From NCBI GenBank assembly GCA_949878425.1, contig CATLAL010000008.1:43318-107317 (forward strand): DNA of 64,000 bases, written 5' to 3'. Of this stretch, positions 1 through 8,422 are shown in pieces (positions within the stretch are counted from its first letter, which is position 1; every line of letters begins with the position of its first letter). The translations under genes were made by a program, and so were the position numbers. This stretch comes from an uncultured Oscillospiraceae bacterium. GTDB taxonomy: Bacteria; Bacillota; Clostridia; Oscillospirales; Oscillospiraceae. The notes below the pieces were generated by a model. The model was not told the origin of the DNA. It ran no database searches and was given only the letters and a program-made list of their open reading frames with translations.

Positions 1-3000
1 ATGGTCAACAAGGTGGAGGCCACCTCTGTGGGTCTGACCTTCCGGCTCAACGAGAGCGGCACCGTCTACTGGGCCGTGGTGGAGGCTGGCGCGGACTATC
101 CCAAGCCCAGACCCGGTCAGGATTCCATCCTCCCCAGCGACGAGTACGCCAAGCTCCAGGTCCAATCCGGACTGAATGCCCTGAAGTTCGGCAGCGTGAA
201 GGTGGCCGGAAGCACTGTGGACGGCACCATCAACGTCACCGGACTCACCGCCGAGACAGCCTATGACCTCTGGTATGTGGCCATTGACGACGCGGGCAAC
301 TACTCCGTTGAGGTTAAGAAAGTGACCATCCATACCCTGGATACCAGCGGGCCCACAATCGTGCAGTCCTTCACCCGCTCTAACAGCGCGGACCCCACCG
401 ACCCCACTGGCCCGCTGGCGGATACCGGTATCGTCCTCACCTTCAGCGAGGATATCCGCTATAAAGGCCCCGGCGGCGGCGACAGCCTGCGGGATCTCTA
501 TGATGCCTACAACACCGCCTCTGCTGCCAACAAGGATACTGCCCTTCAGCGGCTGGTCACTTCCCTCTCCAACAGCATCAAGCTCTATCCCTCTGGCTCC
601 GGCACGCGGGAGAACCCTGTGCCCTCCAACGTGGACAGCGCCCAGCGGGATGTTGCCATTGAGAATATCTTGGTCAACGGGGAACCCTGCGTTTTGGACT
701 ACACCAAGGCCACTGTCACCAGCAGGGACGGCAAGGTGCTGGTCACCTTCCCCAGTGAGGCTTTGAACCTGAGCAGCGGATCCACCTACTTTTTCAGATT
801 TTTCGACCTCACAGATACCTCCACCAATCAAAACGATATTACCCCCAATCCCCTGGACTACACCAATGCCCCTGAGGACTCCGGACACTATATCCCCCGG
901 TTCACCATCGTCTCCGCCCAGCTTGACCTGGACCGTCTCTCCCTGGGGTCCCAGCAGCTGCCCTACAAGCTGGACAACAGCGGCAATCCCACAGGCAGTC
1001 CGGTGGACATCAAGTTCAGCTTCACCATGGAACCCCAATCTACCCACAACGTGAACCAGAGTCTCAGCTATGATCTGCTGTTCTGGAGCGAAACCACCAT
1101 GACCTTCGATCTATACTATCGCGCGGTGGACAAGAACGGCAATCCCATCACCGACTCCCATCCTATGCCCAATATGGCGGGCAAGGAGCGCTATTCCAAC
1201 GGCTGGTACTGCCTCGGCAGTATTCCCAGCAACCGGGTGCTCTCCCCCGCCTATGGCGAGGAGAAGGGCGGTAAGAGCCTGCATCTGGATTTCAACAGGT
1301 GCAGTGACGCCGACTTCCCGCTGATTACGAGCTTGGACGACACCGGCAACGTGATCTATCAGTTCGGCATTTGTATCACGCAGATTGGAACCAACAGCGA
1401 CAGTCAAACCTGGGGCGAGAATGTGAACATCTACGTCAACGCGGCGGCGGCTGACACCGGCAGCCTGGCCTCCCTGGCCAGAGGACTCTCTGAGGCCACT
1501 TGGGACGCCGCCACTGACGCCACAAACCCAACGAGTAATGTGGCGTCCATCGGCCACTCTCTGCTTGACGGCTCCAAGACGCTCCTCCTGTCCAACACCT
1601 TCACCAACTTGGAGGTGCCTAAGTTCTCCTCCGGCTATCCGGAGATTACCCCCGGCGACAGCTGGGCAGAGATCAATGTGGCTTTGGACCACGAAGGCAC
1701 GATCTATTATGTGGTCGCGCCTGTAGGACAGGTGATTACCACCGCAGAGGACCGAAACAACAACAACGCGGTGCTCAGCGACAGAGCCCTGTGGGATGTG
1801 GTCCCCGTGGCCGGTACCACAAAAACTTATACCTATGTGGAGGTGGATGATCACGGCAATGAGATAGAGCACACCGTGACCCTGCCGGATCGAAACAAGA
1901 ATATCTCCGGCAACACCTACACGGAGACGGAGTGGGTCACCGCGCCCAACAATCTGCGCTTTACGCTGCCCAACGGCCTCAGTCCTGCGGAGATCAAGAT
2001 CCAGCCCTATGAAAACGAGGGCGTCCGCGTTCCCCTGGCGGATATCCCGGAGCTAACGCCCAACACGGACTACTACCTCTACTTTGTCCTGCGCGGCGCG
2101 TCCTCCAGCCTGTCCCAGGTGTATCTGTACAAGTTTACCACTACGGACAATGAAAAGCCTAAGTTCACCACTTTGCAGCGGCAGAACGGCGTGGTAAACC
2201 TGGCCACCCACGTGAATTCCAATGTCGAATATCTGCTGCTCTCCACCACTCTGTTGCGTAGCTCCATTCTCTACACCCAAACCCTCTCCGGGACCAACAT
2301 TACCTCCGATGCTTCCGGCAAGTCTATCCCTCCGGCCTACGCGAATATGCGGGTGATCGACGCGCTTCAGAGTTTTTACCGGTATACTACAGCGGTTGCG
2401 GATGTCAACAACAACGGAACTGGCGGTCTTGACAACTACTATCTCCCCGGCTCGAGCTTTGACGGCTACACTGTCTTTGACCTGTATGCCAGCGATACGC
2501 TGAAGAATCAGGTTCTCCTCCTCATTCAGCAGGGGTTGGCCAGTGACAGCTCCCAGAATTCTCTGGTTGGCGGACCGCTCCCCTTTAGTCCCACGGTGGA
2601 CTCCATCGACCGGACGAACGATATGTCGAGCAACAGCTATTACTTTGTCGCTGCCGCCCGTCACGTGATGAGCACCAGCCAGTACGGCTACAGCTTCGCA
2701 GCCTTGAGCAACGTCACCAAGCCGGATCCCGATCCCCCGGTACCGGAATTCATCCAAACACAGCTTACAAGCCGCAATAGCGACGGAACCTATAAGGGAA
2801 CCGTTACGATTCAATTTGACAAGGACGTCTTTTATCTGCCCAGTGACAACACCGCAGAAGGCCGGCAAGAGGTTCGTGTCACGTTGTCAACTCCGGGTTC
2901 TGGCGATAACTGGCTCAGCATCTTCCCCCTGCTGGGCGGCAACATTCCCGCATCGGATCTGACGCCTGGACGGACTACAAGCTCTCCCACAAATATCTTT

Positions 3001-3261
3001 ACCCTGGCTTTTGACCATGTAAGCGCAAATTCAACTATTACTATGTTCCAAAGCGGATGGATTGCCAACACTACCGGCTCTGCGGAGGCGAATGCCCGAC
3101 TTACCCTCACCTTTGGCTCGGTTGTCACCGGCACCTCGGATTCTGGCCTCCCGCTTATGGAAATCGGCTTTATTCCCTCATGGAACGGTACCCAGGTACC
3201 CACAAATATTGAGTACGGATTGGTTGCCATTGATACCAACGGTAATCCCAGGCCCTACTAA
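1..3261 (+). CDS. Large extracellular multi-domain surface protein (5'-truncated)
   Basis: An open frame of 1086 residues runs from the first base of the window to a TAA at 3259. The first residues are not a signal peptide but look like the middle of an Ig/FN3-type beta domain, so the true start lies upstream. Around residues 80-110 there is a fibronectin-III-like segment ending in a Tyr/Trp-rich 'AYDLWYVAIDDAGNYS' stretch. Two stretches, near residues 140-155 and 930-945, resemble bacterial Ig-like 'TxxxITFSxDV' domains. There is no SLH, LPXTG or transmembrane anchor at the C-terminus, so it is probably secreted or held by the neighbouring SLH protein. Acidic, Asn/Ser/Thr-rich composition supports extracellular location. 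The exact function is unknown; adhesion or envelope coat is inference. Confidence 0.75.
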   Translation: MVNKVEATSVGLTFRLNESGTVYWAVVEAGADYPKPRPGQDSILPSDEYAKLQVQSGLNALKFGSVKVAGSTVDGTINVTGLTAETAYDLWYVAIDDAGNYSVEVKKVTIHTLDTSGPTIVQSFTRSNSADPTDPTGPLADTGIVLTFSEDIRYKGPGGGDSLRDLYDAYNTASAANKDTALQRLVTSLSNSIKLYPSGSGTRENPVPSNVDSAQRDVAIENILVNGEPCVLDYTKATVTSRDGKVLVTFPSEALNLSSGSTYFFRFFDLTDTSTNQNDITPNPLDYTNAPEDSGHYIPRFTIVSAQLDLDRLSLGSQQLPYKLDNSGNPTGSPVDIKFSFTMEPQSTHNVNQSLSYDLLFWSETTMTFDLYYRAVDKNGNPITDSHPMPNMAGKERYSNGWYCLGSIPSNRVLSPAYGEEKGGKSLHLDFNRCSDADFPLITSLDDTGNVIYQFGICITQIGTNSDSQTWGENVNIYVNAAAADTGSLASLARGLSEATWDAATDATNPTSNVASIGHSLLDGSKTLLLSNTFTNLEVPKFSSGYPEITPGDSWAEINVALDHEGTIYYVVAPVGQVITTAEDRNNNNAVLSDRALWDVVPVAGTTKTYTYVEVDDHGNEIEHTVTLPDRNKNISGNTYTETEWVTAPNNLRFTLPNGLSPAEIKIQPYENEGVRVPLADIPELTPNTDYYLYFVLRGASSSLSQVYLYKFTTTDNEKPKFTTLQRQNGVVNLATHVNSNVEYLLLSTTLLRSSILYTQTLSGTNITSDASGKSIPPAYANMRVIDALQSFYRYTTAVADVNNNGTGGLDNYYLPGSSFDGYTVFDLYASDTLKNQVLLLIQQGLASDSSQNSLVGGPLPFSPTVDSIDRTNDMSSNSYYFVAAARHVMSTSQYGYSFAALSNVTKPDPDPPVPEFIQTQLTSRNSDGTYKGTVTIQFDKDVFYLPSDNTAEGRQEVRVTLSTPGSGDNWLSIFPLLGGNIPASDLTPGRTTSSPTNIFTLAFDHVSANSTITMFQSGWIANTTGSAEANARLTLTFGSVVTGTSDSGLPLMEIGFIPSWNGTQVPTNIEYGLVAIDTNGNPRPY

Positions 3262-3271
3262 TCCATCTCCT

Positions 3272-3298
3272 GCGGGAGCGGGCCCGGCCCGCTCCCGC
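3272..3298 (+). terminator. Strong GC hairpin between the two surface-protein genes
   Basis: A perfect 13-bp inverted repeat (GCGGGAGCGGGCC, 1-nt loop, GGCCCGCTCCCGC) begins 11 bases after the upstream stop codon. No T-run follows (TTCCCCC), so it may be a weak terminator or an mRNA-stabilising hairpin rather than a full intrinsic terminator. Confidence 0.5.
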
Positions 3299-3339
3299 TT
3301 CCCCCTCTCCCCGGACAACACGAAGAAGGAGTGTTCCCC

Positions 3340-6300
3340 ATGAAAACATCTCTCAGGCGGCGTTGGCTCTCCCTGGCGCTGGCCCTGGTTTTGGCCTTGT
3401 CCCTGGCCCCTGGGGCCCTGGCGGTGGAGCCGGAGATCCGCCTCACCGCCAATGGCAGCACCTTCACCGACAAGCTCCCGGACCAGGACCCCGGCGTCAC
3501 CGTGCCCCTCACCGCCGCCCTGGCCAACGTGACAGACACCAACGCCGTGAACAGCGCCACCTTTGTCTGGTCCTCTGACAACACCTCCGTGGCCGACGTG
3601 GCCTACACCGGCGACGGCAAGAGCGCCCAGCTGCGCACCGCCTCCCCCGGCGTGGCCAACATCACCGTCCGGGAGAGCCGGAACGCCGCCCCCCAGGTCC
3701 GCTTCACTGTCACAGTCAGCGGCATCGCCATTGTCACGCCCTCCATTGACATCACGGAGAACGAGGCCCGCAAGCTGGTGGACGGCACCGCCAACCCCTC
3801 CGGAACCTGCGACTTTATCCGCTACGGCGCGGCGGCCCCGGAGAGCGGCGGCGGCGTTGTCACCGCCTCCATCTCCAGCGCCAAGCCCAACTTTGTCCGG
3901 GCCACCGGCTCCAGTTGGGACGGCCTCACCGTGGACGGCATCCAGGAGGGCGTGGCCATTGTCACCATCCGCGCCACCGTGGGCGGCGTGAGCTACACTG
4001 GGGACATTACCGTCAACGTGGCCAGCAACCAGGCGGACAATCTCTACGCCTCCGCCAGCGCCAGCGACCCCCTGCGCCTGGCCACCCTGGAGGGGCAGAT
4101 CGCCGCCCAGTGCTCCGCCATTATTCCGGACGGCAAGCTTCAGTCCGTCTCCGGCCTGAGCGTGGAAACCAACCAGGGCACCCTGTACCTGGACTACCGC
4201 TCCCCGGACAACCCGGGCTCCGGCGTGGGCTCCTCCCTCACCTACTACGCCTCCGGAGAGCCCCGGGGGCCCTACCTCTCCGATATCACCTTTGTCCCCA
4301 ACGCCTCCTACACCGGCGAAAAGGCTTACATCACCTTCACCGGCTCTACCCAGACCGGCCGGACCTTCAAGGGCCGGATCGTGGTAACCTTGGAGGAGGC
4401 CAACACGGATGTGCCCATCACCTCCGCTCCGGAGAGCCCCACCCAGCTGAGCGGTACCCTCTTCAGCAGCGTCTGCCAGGAAAAGACCGGCTCCCCCCTC
4501 AGCTATGTCACCTTTACCCTGCCCCCCGCCTCCCAGGGCGCGCTATACGAGGGCTATGTGGACGCCAATAACTACACGGCCAAGGTGGGCCCCACCACCC
4601 AGTACCGTCCCGCCGACCTCAGCCGCGTCTCCTTCGTCCCCGCTCCGGGCTTTGTGGGCACCGTGCGCATCAGCTACACGGGCTACAGCGTCTCCGGCGG
4701 CAGGTTTACCGGCGAGCTGGTGATCACCATCTCCCAGGGCCTGGACGACGGCCTGGTCTACAATGACAACAATCTGGGCTATATCGCCCTCAGCGCGGAG
4801 GATTTTGCCGCCTTCTGCGCCAACGCCACCGGCGGACAGCTGGACTACGTCTCCTTCACCCTCCCTCCGTCCAGCCAGGGGACCCTCTATGAGTACTGGC
4901 GGGAGGGCCGGGTCAACACGCCGGCCTCCTCCCGCACTCTCTACTACTACCGCAGCGAGCCCCGGATCAGCTCTCTGACCTTTGTGGCCGCTTCCGGCTT
5001 CTCCGGCCAGGTCCGCATCCCCTTTTCAGGCCGGAACCAGCGGGGAATTCCCTTTACCGGCACCTTGGAGCTCCACTTCCAGACTACCGGCGCGGGGGAC
5101 ATCAACTACGTCTGCGCCCCCGGCAGCTCCGTAAAGCTGCTCAACGCCGACTTTAACGCCCTGTGCCAGCAGATGACCGGCCAGCGGCTCCACTACATCG
5201 CCTTCCAGTCCCTGCCGGAGCTCACGGCAGGCTCTCTCTACCACGGCCGCACCAGCTCCGGCTCCATGGGGACCCACGTGAGCCGGGAGGCCAAGTACTA
5301 TAACAACACCACCCCCTACATCGCGAACCTGTCCTTCTGGGCCTCCAGCACCTTCCGCGGCAGCGCGGAGATCCCCTTTACCGGCTGGTCCATCAATGGG
5401 CAGAGCTTTAACGGGCTCCTGGTGATCACCTCCTCCCAGGACGCCGCCGGCGGCTCCAACAGCAGCTACGGCGGCTCCACCGCCAACCAGGGCGCTACCG
5501 TGTCCTATACCACCACGGCCCAGGAGGCGGTCCTTCTCAGCAGCGTGGACTTTGACACCGCCTCCCGTACGGTCACCAACTCCGCCCTCCACTACGTCCG
5601 TTTTACCGCCCCCTCCTCCGGTGAGGGGATCCTCTATTTTGACTACGCCCTGGCCGATCCCCCGGTGCCGGTCAGCGCTACAGACAGCCTCTACAGCGGC
5701 GGCGAGGTCTCCCTCTCCCGGGTCAGCTTCCTGCCCGCCTACGGCTTCTCCGGCGTGGCCCGGATCCCCTTTACCGCCTGGTCCATCAGCGGAACCCAGT
5801 TTGAGGGGACCCTGGAGGTTACGGTCCGGGAAGCCGCCACGGCCGGCGGCATTGTCCGCTATGCCACCGCCAGCAAGCCGGTGACCTTCAGCGCCGTCGA
5901 TCTTCTGGACTCCGCCGGCGGACGCCAGCCTGTCTCCATCCGGCTGAACAGACTGCCGGACGAGACGGCGGGAAAGCTCTACTACCAGTATGTTACACCC
6001 ACCCAGTACAGCTGGATGGCCAACACCACTACGGAGTATGGCCTCTCCGATGACCCGCTGGCCTCCAATCTGACCTTTATCCCCAAGGCCGGTTTCCAGG
6101 GGACGGTCACCATCCCCTACACCGCAGTCTGCGAGGACGGAACCCAGTACAGCAGCCAGATTCTGATCTCTGTGCGCGCGCCCTCCTCCTCCGACCACTT
6201 TAGAGACCTCCAGGGCTACTCCCAGGAGGTTCTGGCGGCGGTGGATTACCTCTACAGCCAGAGCGTGGTCAACGGCATGAGTCCCGGCGAGTTCGGCCCC

Positions 6301-6744
6301 AATCTGCCCATCCGCCGGTGCGACTTCTGCGTGATGCTGTACCGGGCCTACCAGTTCCTTCCCGGCGGCGCGGTTCCCTCCTTCCGGGACGTACCGGATA
6401 CGGCCTACTACGCCAAGGCGGTGGATGTACTCCGCTCTGTGGGCATCATCAACGGCACGGGTGAGAACTGGTTCCAGCCCACCGCCACCATCAGCCGCCA
6501 GGACGCTGCCCTGATGGTGCAGCGGACTCTCCAGGCGGCGGGCCTCAGCGCCGCCGACGGCTCCCCCAGCCTCCTGATCCCCTATCGGGACGGCGGCGAC
6601 GTCGCCGGCTACGCCCAGGGCGCTGTGGCCTGCCTGATCGGTAGAAATCTCCTGCCCACCGCCAACAGTACACTGGCTCCCAGAGCCGCTCTGACCCGGG
6701 CGGATATGGCCGTGCTGCTGCACCGGGCCATGACCACCCAGTGA
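3340..6744 (+). CDS. SLH-anchored surface protein with six ~110-residue repeats
   Basis: The start is the ATG at 3340, preceded by AAGAAGGAG. The protein of 1134 residues has a signal peptide (basic MKTSLRRR, hydrophobic Leu/Ala core, cleavage after GALA near residue 29). After an Ig-like N-terminal part, about six divergent repeats follow, each with the pattern 'L.YV.FT.PP...G.LY', a Tyr-rich middle, 'L.FVP..GFSG...IPYTG' and 'G..F.G.L.I.I'. The last ~185 residues hold three SLH modules (HFRDL..., SFRDVPDTAYYAKAVD..., and a third ending LTRADMAVLLHRAM). SLH modules bind pyruvylated secondary cell-wall polymer, so this is a cell-wall-bound coat or adhesion protein. It lies 79 bases after the preceding surface gene in the same direction, so the two may be one unit. 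Confidence 0.85.
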   Translation: MKTSLRRRWLSLALALVLALSLAPGALAVEPEIRLTANGSTFTDKLPDQDPGVTVPLTAALANVTDTNAVNSATFVWSSDNTSVADVAYTGDGKSAQLRTASPGVANITVRESRNAAPQVRFTVTVSGIAIVTPSIDITENEARKLVDGTANPSGTCDFIRYGAAAPESGGGVVTASISSAKPNFVRATGSSWDGLTVDGIQEGVAIVTIRATVGGVSYTGDITVNVASNQADNLYASASASDPLRLATLEGQIAAQCSAIIPDGKLQSVSGLSVETNQGTLYLDYRSPDNPGSGVGSSLTYYASGEPRGPYLSDITFVPNASYTGEKAYITFTGSTQTGRTFKGRIVVTLEEANTDVPITSAPESPTQLSGTLFSSVCQEKTGSPLSYVTFTLPPASQGALYEGYVDANNYTAKVGPTTQYRPADLSRVSFVPAPGFVGTVRISYTGYSVSGGRFTGELVITISQGLDDGLVYNDNNLGYIALSAEDFAAFCANATGGQLDYVSFTLPPSSQGTLYEYWREGRVNTPASSRTLYYYRSEPRISSLTFVAASGFSGQVRIPFSGRNQRGIPFTGTLELHFQTTGAGDINYVCAPGSSVKLLNADFNALCQQMTGQRLHYIAFQSLPELTAGSLYHGRTSSGSMGTHVSREAKYYNNTTPYIANLSFWASSTFRGSAEIPFTGWSINGQSFNGLLVITSSQDAAGGSNSSYGGSTANQGATVSYTTTAQEAVLLSSVDFDTASRTVTNSALHYVRFTAPSSGEGILYFDYALADPPVPVSATDSLYSGGEVSLSRVSFLPAYGFSGVARIPFTAWSISGTQFEGTLEVTVREAATAGGIVRYATASKPVTFSAVDLLDSAGGRQPVSIRLNRLPDETAGKLYYQYVTPTQYSWMANTTTEYGLSDDPLASNLTFIPKAGFQGTVTIPYTAVCEDGTQYSSQILISVRAPSSSDHFRDLQGYSQEVLAAVDYLYSQSVVNGMSPGEFGPNLPIRRCDFCVMLYRAYQFLPGGAVPSFRDVPDTAYYAKAVDVLRSVGIINGTGENWFQPTATISRQDAALMVQRTLQAAGLSAADGSPSLLIPYRDGGDVAGYAQGAVACLIGRNLLPTANSTLAPRAALTRADMAVLLHRAMTTQ

Positions 6745-7091
6745 AAAACGGTGGTCCCCGGGAAATGCCTATCTTTTCGGTAGCCCCGGGGCTCCGCGCC
6801 CCCGTGGGCCGGCTCCGCCGGCTTAGGGCTGGGGCGGCCAAAGGCTGCCTAACGCCGGTCCCCTGCTGTTTTACGGGGGAGTTTATCAGTTCGGCAGAAA
6901 GTTAGCGGGCGAAGCCGCCGAATTACCTGCTTTCTACCGATAGAACGAAGTACACCGACTTCGCCTGCCGGCCCACGAAAGGAAAGAACCATCTCTCGTC
7001 TGCGTTGACGGAGATGGTTCTTTCCCTTTAAAAAGCCAATCCCGGTCAGCGCAAACAAAAGATGGTTCTGCCCCCTCAAGGAAGCCTTTCA
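6745..7091. other. Gene-free repeat-rich spacer, 5' part
   Basis: No convincing gene. It holds several GC-rich hairpins right after the SLH gene and a 20-base block (6820-6839) that recurs inverted at 56212-56230. A 41-base block (6953-6993) recurs at 61786-61826. There is also a long inverted repeat (6978-7029), and AGAACCATCT occurs both directly and inverted. Confidence 0.6.
6978..7029. repeat. 18-bp-stem inverted repeat carrying AGAACCATCT
   Basis: Left arm 6978-6995 (AAAGGAAAGAACCATCTC) pairs with right arm 7011-7029 across a 15-base loop, with one bulged C. The right arm runs into CCCTTTAAAA, so it could also terminate transcription on the + strand. The left-arm core recurs at 61816-61825, and in inverted orientation at 7060-7069. 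Confidence 0.6.
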
Positions 7092-7316
7092 GTCACAGGC
7101 TGACGGAGGGTCTACCCCTTCCTTTGGGCCATCATTGGGCTTCGCCCAACGACAGGCCCGGCGGTTTTCAACCGCCTATGGCCGGCAGGCGGAGCGAGAC
7201 GAACGCCAAGCTGGCAGAAGGCCGCTTTTGACTCAGGGGCTGAGAAGAGGATGGCCCATCCTGGACTCCCGTGAGGCGGGGGGGTGAACCCCCGGCGCTA
7301 TCGTGTAGATAGGCAC
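7092..7316 (+). ncRNA. Candidate structured RNA or dispersed element, copy 1
   Basis: This 225-base segment has a close relative at 61938-62235 in the same window orientation. Shared blocks include GACGGAGGGTC, CCCCTTCCTTTGGGCC, CAACGACAGGCCCGGCGG, GACGAACGCCAA, GACTCCCGTGA and AGATAGGCAC. Visible stems include TTGGGC/GCCCAA, GGCGGTT/AACCGCC, CTCAG/CTGAG, AGGATG/CATCCT and GGGGG/CCCCC. The last stem changes from CTA/TAG here to CTG/CAG in copy 2, a compensatory pair. A bidirectional terminator follows at once. I cannot match it to a known RNA family from memory. Strand is inferred from the terminator and is not certain. Confidence 0.5.
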
Positions 7317-7352
7317 AAAAGGCGGGCGGTGACTATCCACCGCCCGCCTTTT
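7317..7352. terminator. Bidirectional intrinsic terminator
   Basis: An 11-bp perfect stem (GGCGGGCGGTG / CACCGCCCGCC, 6-base loop) is flanked by AAAA on the left and TTTT on the right. It can therefore terminate both the minus-strand motility/lipoprotein unit ending at 7367 and a plus-strand transcript of the candidate RNA. Confidence 0.8.
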
Positions 7353-7366
7353 ATATGACAAATCCA

Positions 7367-7555
7367 TCAGCCGTATACGTCAAAGCCATACGGACTGGGC
7401 GCCGGCACAGAGGCCAGCATCTCCGTAAGGGCCTCCCCCTGCATCTCCATGCCCTCCATCGCCTTCTTAATCATGGCAATGTTATAGGCGGATTCAAAGT
7501 TTGCCTCGCTCATGCTCATACTGGCTCTGACAATCCCGTCTACACCAAATCCCAT
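7367..7555 (-). CDS. YjfB-family putative motility peptide
   Basis: A 62-residue protein beginning MGFGVDGIVRAS, with a central amphipathic helix (MSEANFESAYNIAMIKKAME) and a glycine-rich hydrophobic tail. Length and pattern (short N-terminus, 'N..YN..M.KK....' helix, small C-terminal tail) match the YjfB putative-motility family of Bacillota, whose biochemical role is not established. It lies 25 bases after the lipoprotein gene, with AAAGGAGG upstream of the ATG, and just before a strong terminator, so it is the last gene of a minus-strand unit. Confidence rests on pattern recall only. Confidence 0.75.
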   Translation of the reverse strand: MGFGVDGIVRASMSMSEANFESAYNIAMIKKAMEGMEMQGEALTEMLASVPAPSPYGFDVYG

Positions 7556-7580
7556 CTTGAACGCCTCCTTTCACAGGGCT

Positions 7581-8390
7581 TTAGCCCAAATCAATTTTGC
7601 TTATGGAGCCCGTGTCGCTCTTTACGTAGAGCTCCTGAAGGTCGCTGCTGAGGTAATAGGTTCCCAAAAACGTATTGGTGCTCTCCGGCAGCTCCAACAG
7701 ATAGACATTCATCTGACGGCAGGATACGCCGTTGACACGTACCCAGCCCTCCACCGGATAAATCCGGTACTCCTCCATGCTGTCCCCCGGCAGTCCCAGC
7801 AGAGACGGAGAGAGGCTGGTGAAATACTCCATCTGCTCCGACATGGCGGTTGGCCCGGACTCGCCGTTCCCATCCTCCGGCTCCGGCTCCAGCGGCGGAA
7901 GAATCTCTCCCTCCTGGTGGGACACCTGAATGGCGACGCTGTACTCCGACCAAGCCACAATGACCCGGAAAATCTGATTCGCCGCCTCCTCGTCCTCCTC
8001 GGAGGCCGCCGCCTTTCCCAGAATAACGGTGCCTGTGAGCGATTCAAAATCCGGCTCCTCCTCCGCCATCCGGTTCTCCTCATCAATCAAGGTAAATCCC
8101 TGCTCCTCGCCGCGGAGGATCGATACATAGTTCTCCGCCAGCTCTGCGGGCTTTTCCGTTTCACTGTAGCGGTATGTGTACTCCTCTTTTCCCAGCTCAA
8201 TCGCCGCTTCTGTCGGCTTTTGAATGGAAACCAGAATCGCCGCTCCCTCGTCCATCACGCTGTCCAAGGAGACGACCTCGTCCCCGCCAACAGCGTAAGA
8301 CGGCGGCGACTCCTCGTCTTTTCCGCAGCCCGCCAGCAGGGAAAGCGATAAGACAGCAGTTGTGCAGACAACTAGAATACGCTTCTTCAT
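7581..8390 (-). CDS. Lipoprotein of unknown function
   Basis: 269 residues. Residues 1-22 form a lipoprotein signal peptide (MKKR, hydrophobic core, lipobox LLAG-Cys22). The mature protein is acidic, starts with a short flexible stretch (GKDEESPPS), and is predicted to sit on the outer face of the membrane. It has no cysteine or metal motif that suggests an enzyme. It sits between an FtsA-like ATPase gene (32 bases away) and the YjfB-like gene, all on one strand. I do not recognise the family; an envelope or motility accessory role is only guilt by association. Confidence 0.7.
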   Translation of the reverse strand: MKKRILVVCTTAVLSLSLLAGCGKDEESPPSYAVGGDEVVSLDSVMDEGAAILVSIQKPTEAAIELGKEEYTYRYSETEKPAELAENYVSILRGEEQGFTLIDEENRMAEEEPDFESLTGTVILGKAAASEEDEEAANQIFRVIVAWSEYSVAIQVSHQEGEILPPLEPEPEDGNGESGPTAMSEQMEYFTSLSPSLLGLPGDSMEEYRIYPVEGWVRVNGVSCRQMNVYLLELPESTNTFLGTYYLSSDLQELYVKSDTGSISKIDLG

Positions 8391-8422
8391 TCATTCTCCC
8401 CGTTTTCTGTCAAAGGATTTTT

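Noticed and set aside
1111..1872. Long antisense open frame under the first surface gene
   Set aside because: No ribosome site, no recognisable motif, and codon pattern is a by-product of GC-rich third positions in the + strand gene.
5026..6723. 565-codon antisense frame under the SLH gene
   Set aside because: Gly/Val/Arg-rich low-complexity translation typical of a shadow frame; the + strand protein has a signal peptide and SLH domains.
6849..7079. Short minus-strand frame in the repeat spacer
   Set aside because: Overlaps the long inverted repeat and has no ribosome site or recognisable product.
7092..7316. Cobalamin, T-box, RNase P or tmRNA identity for the candidate RNA
   Set aside because: Their signature segments (for example the B12 box, the T-box AGGGTGGAACCGCG, or the RNase P GAGGAAAGTCC) are absent.
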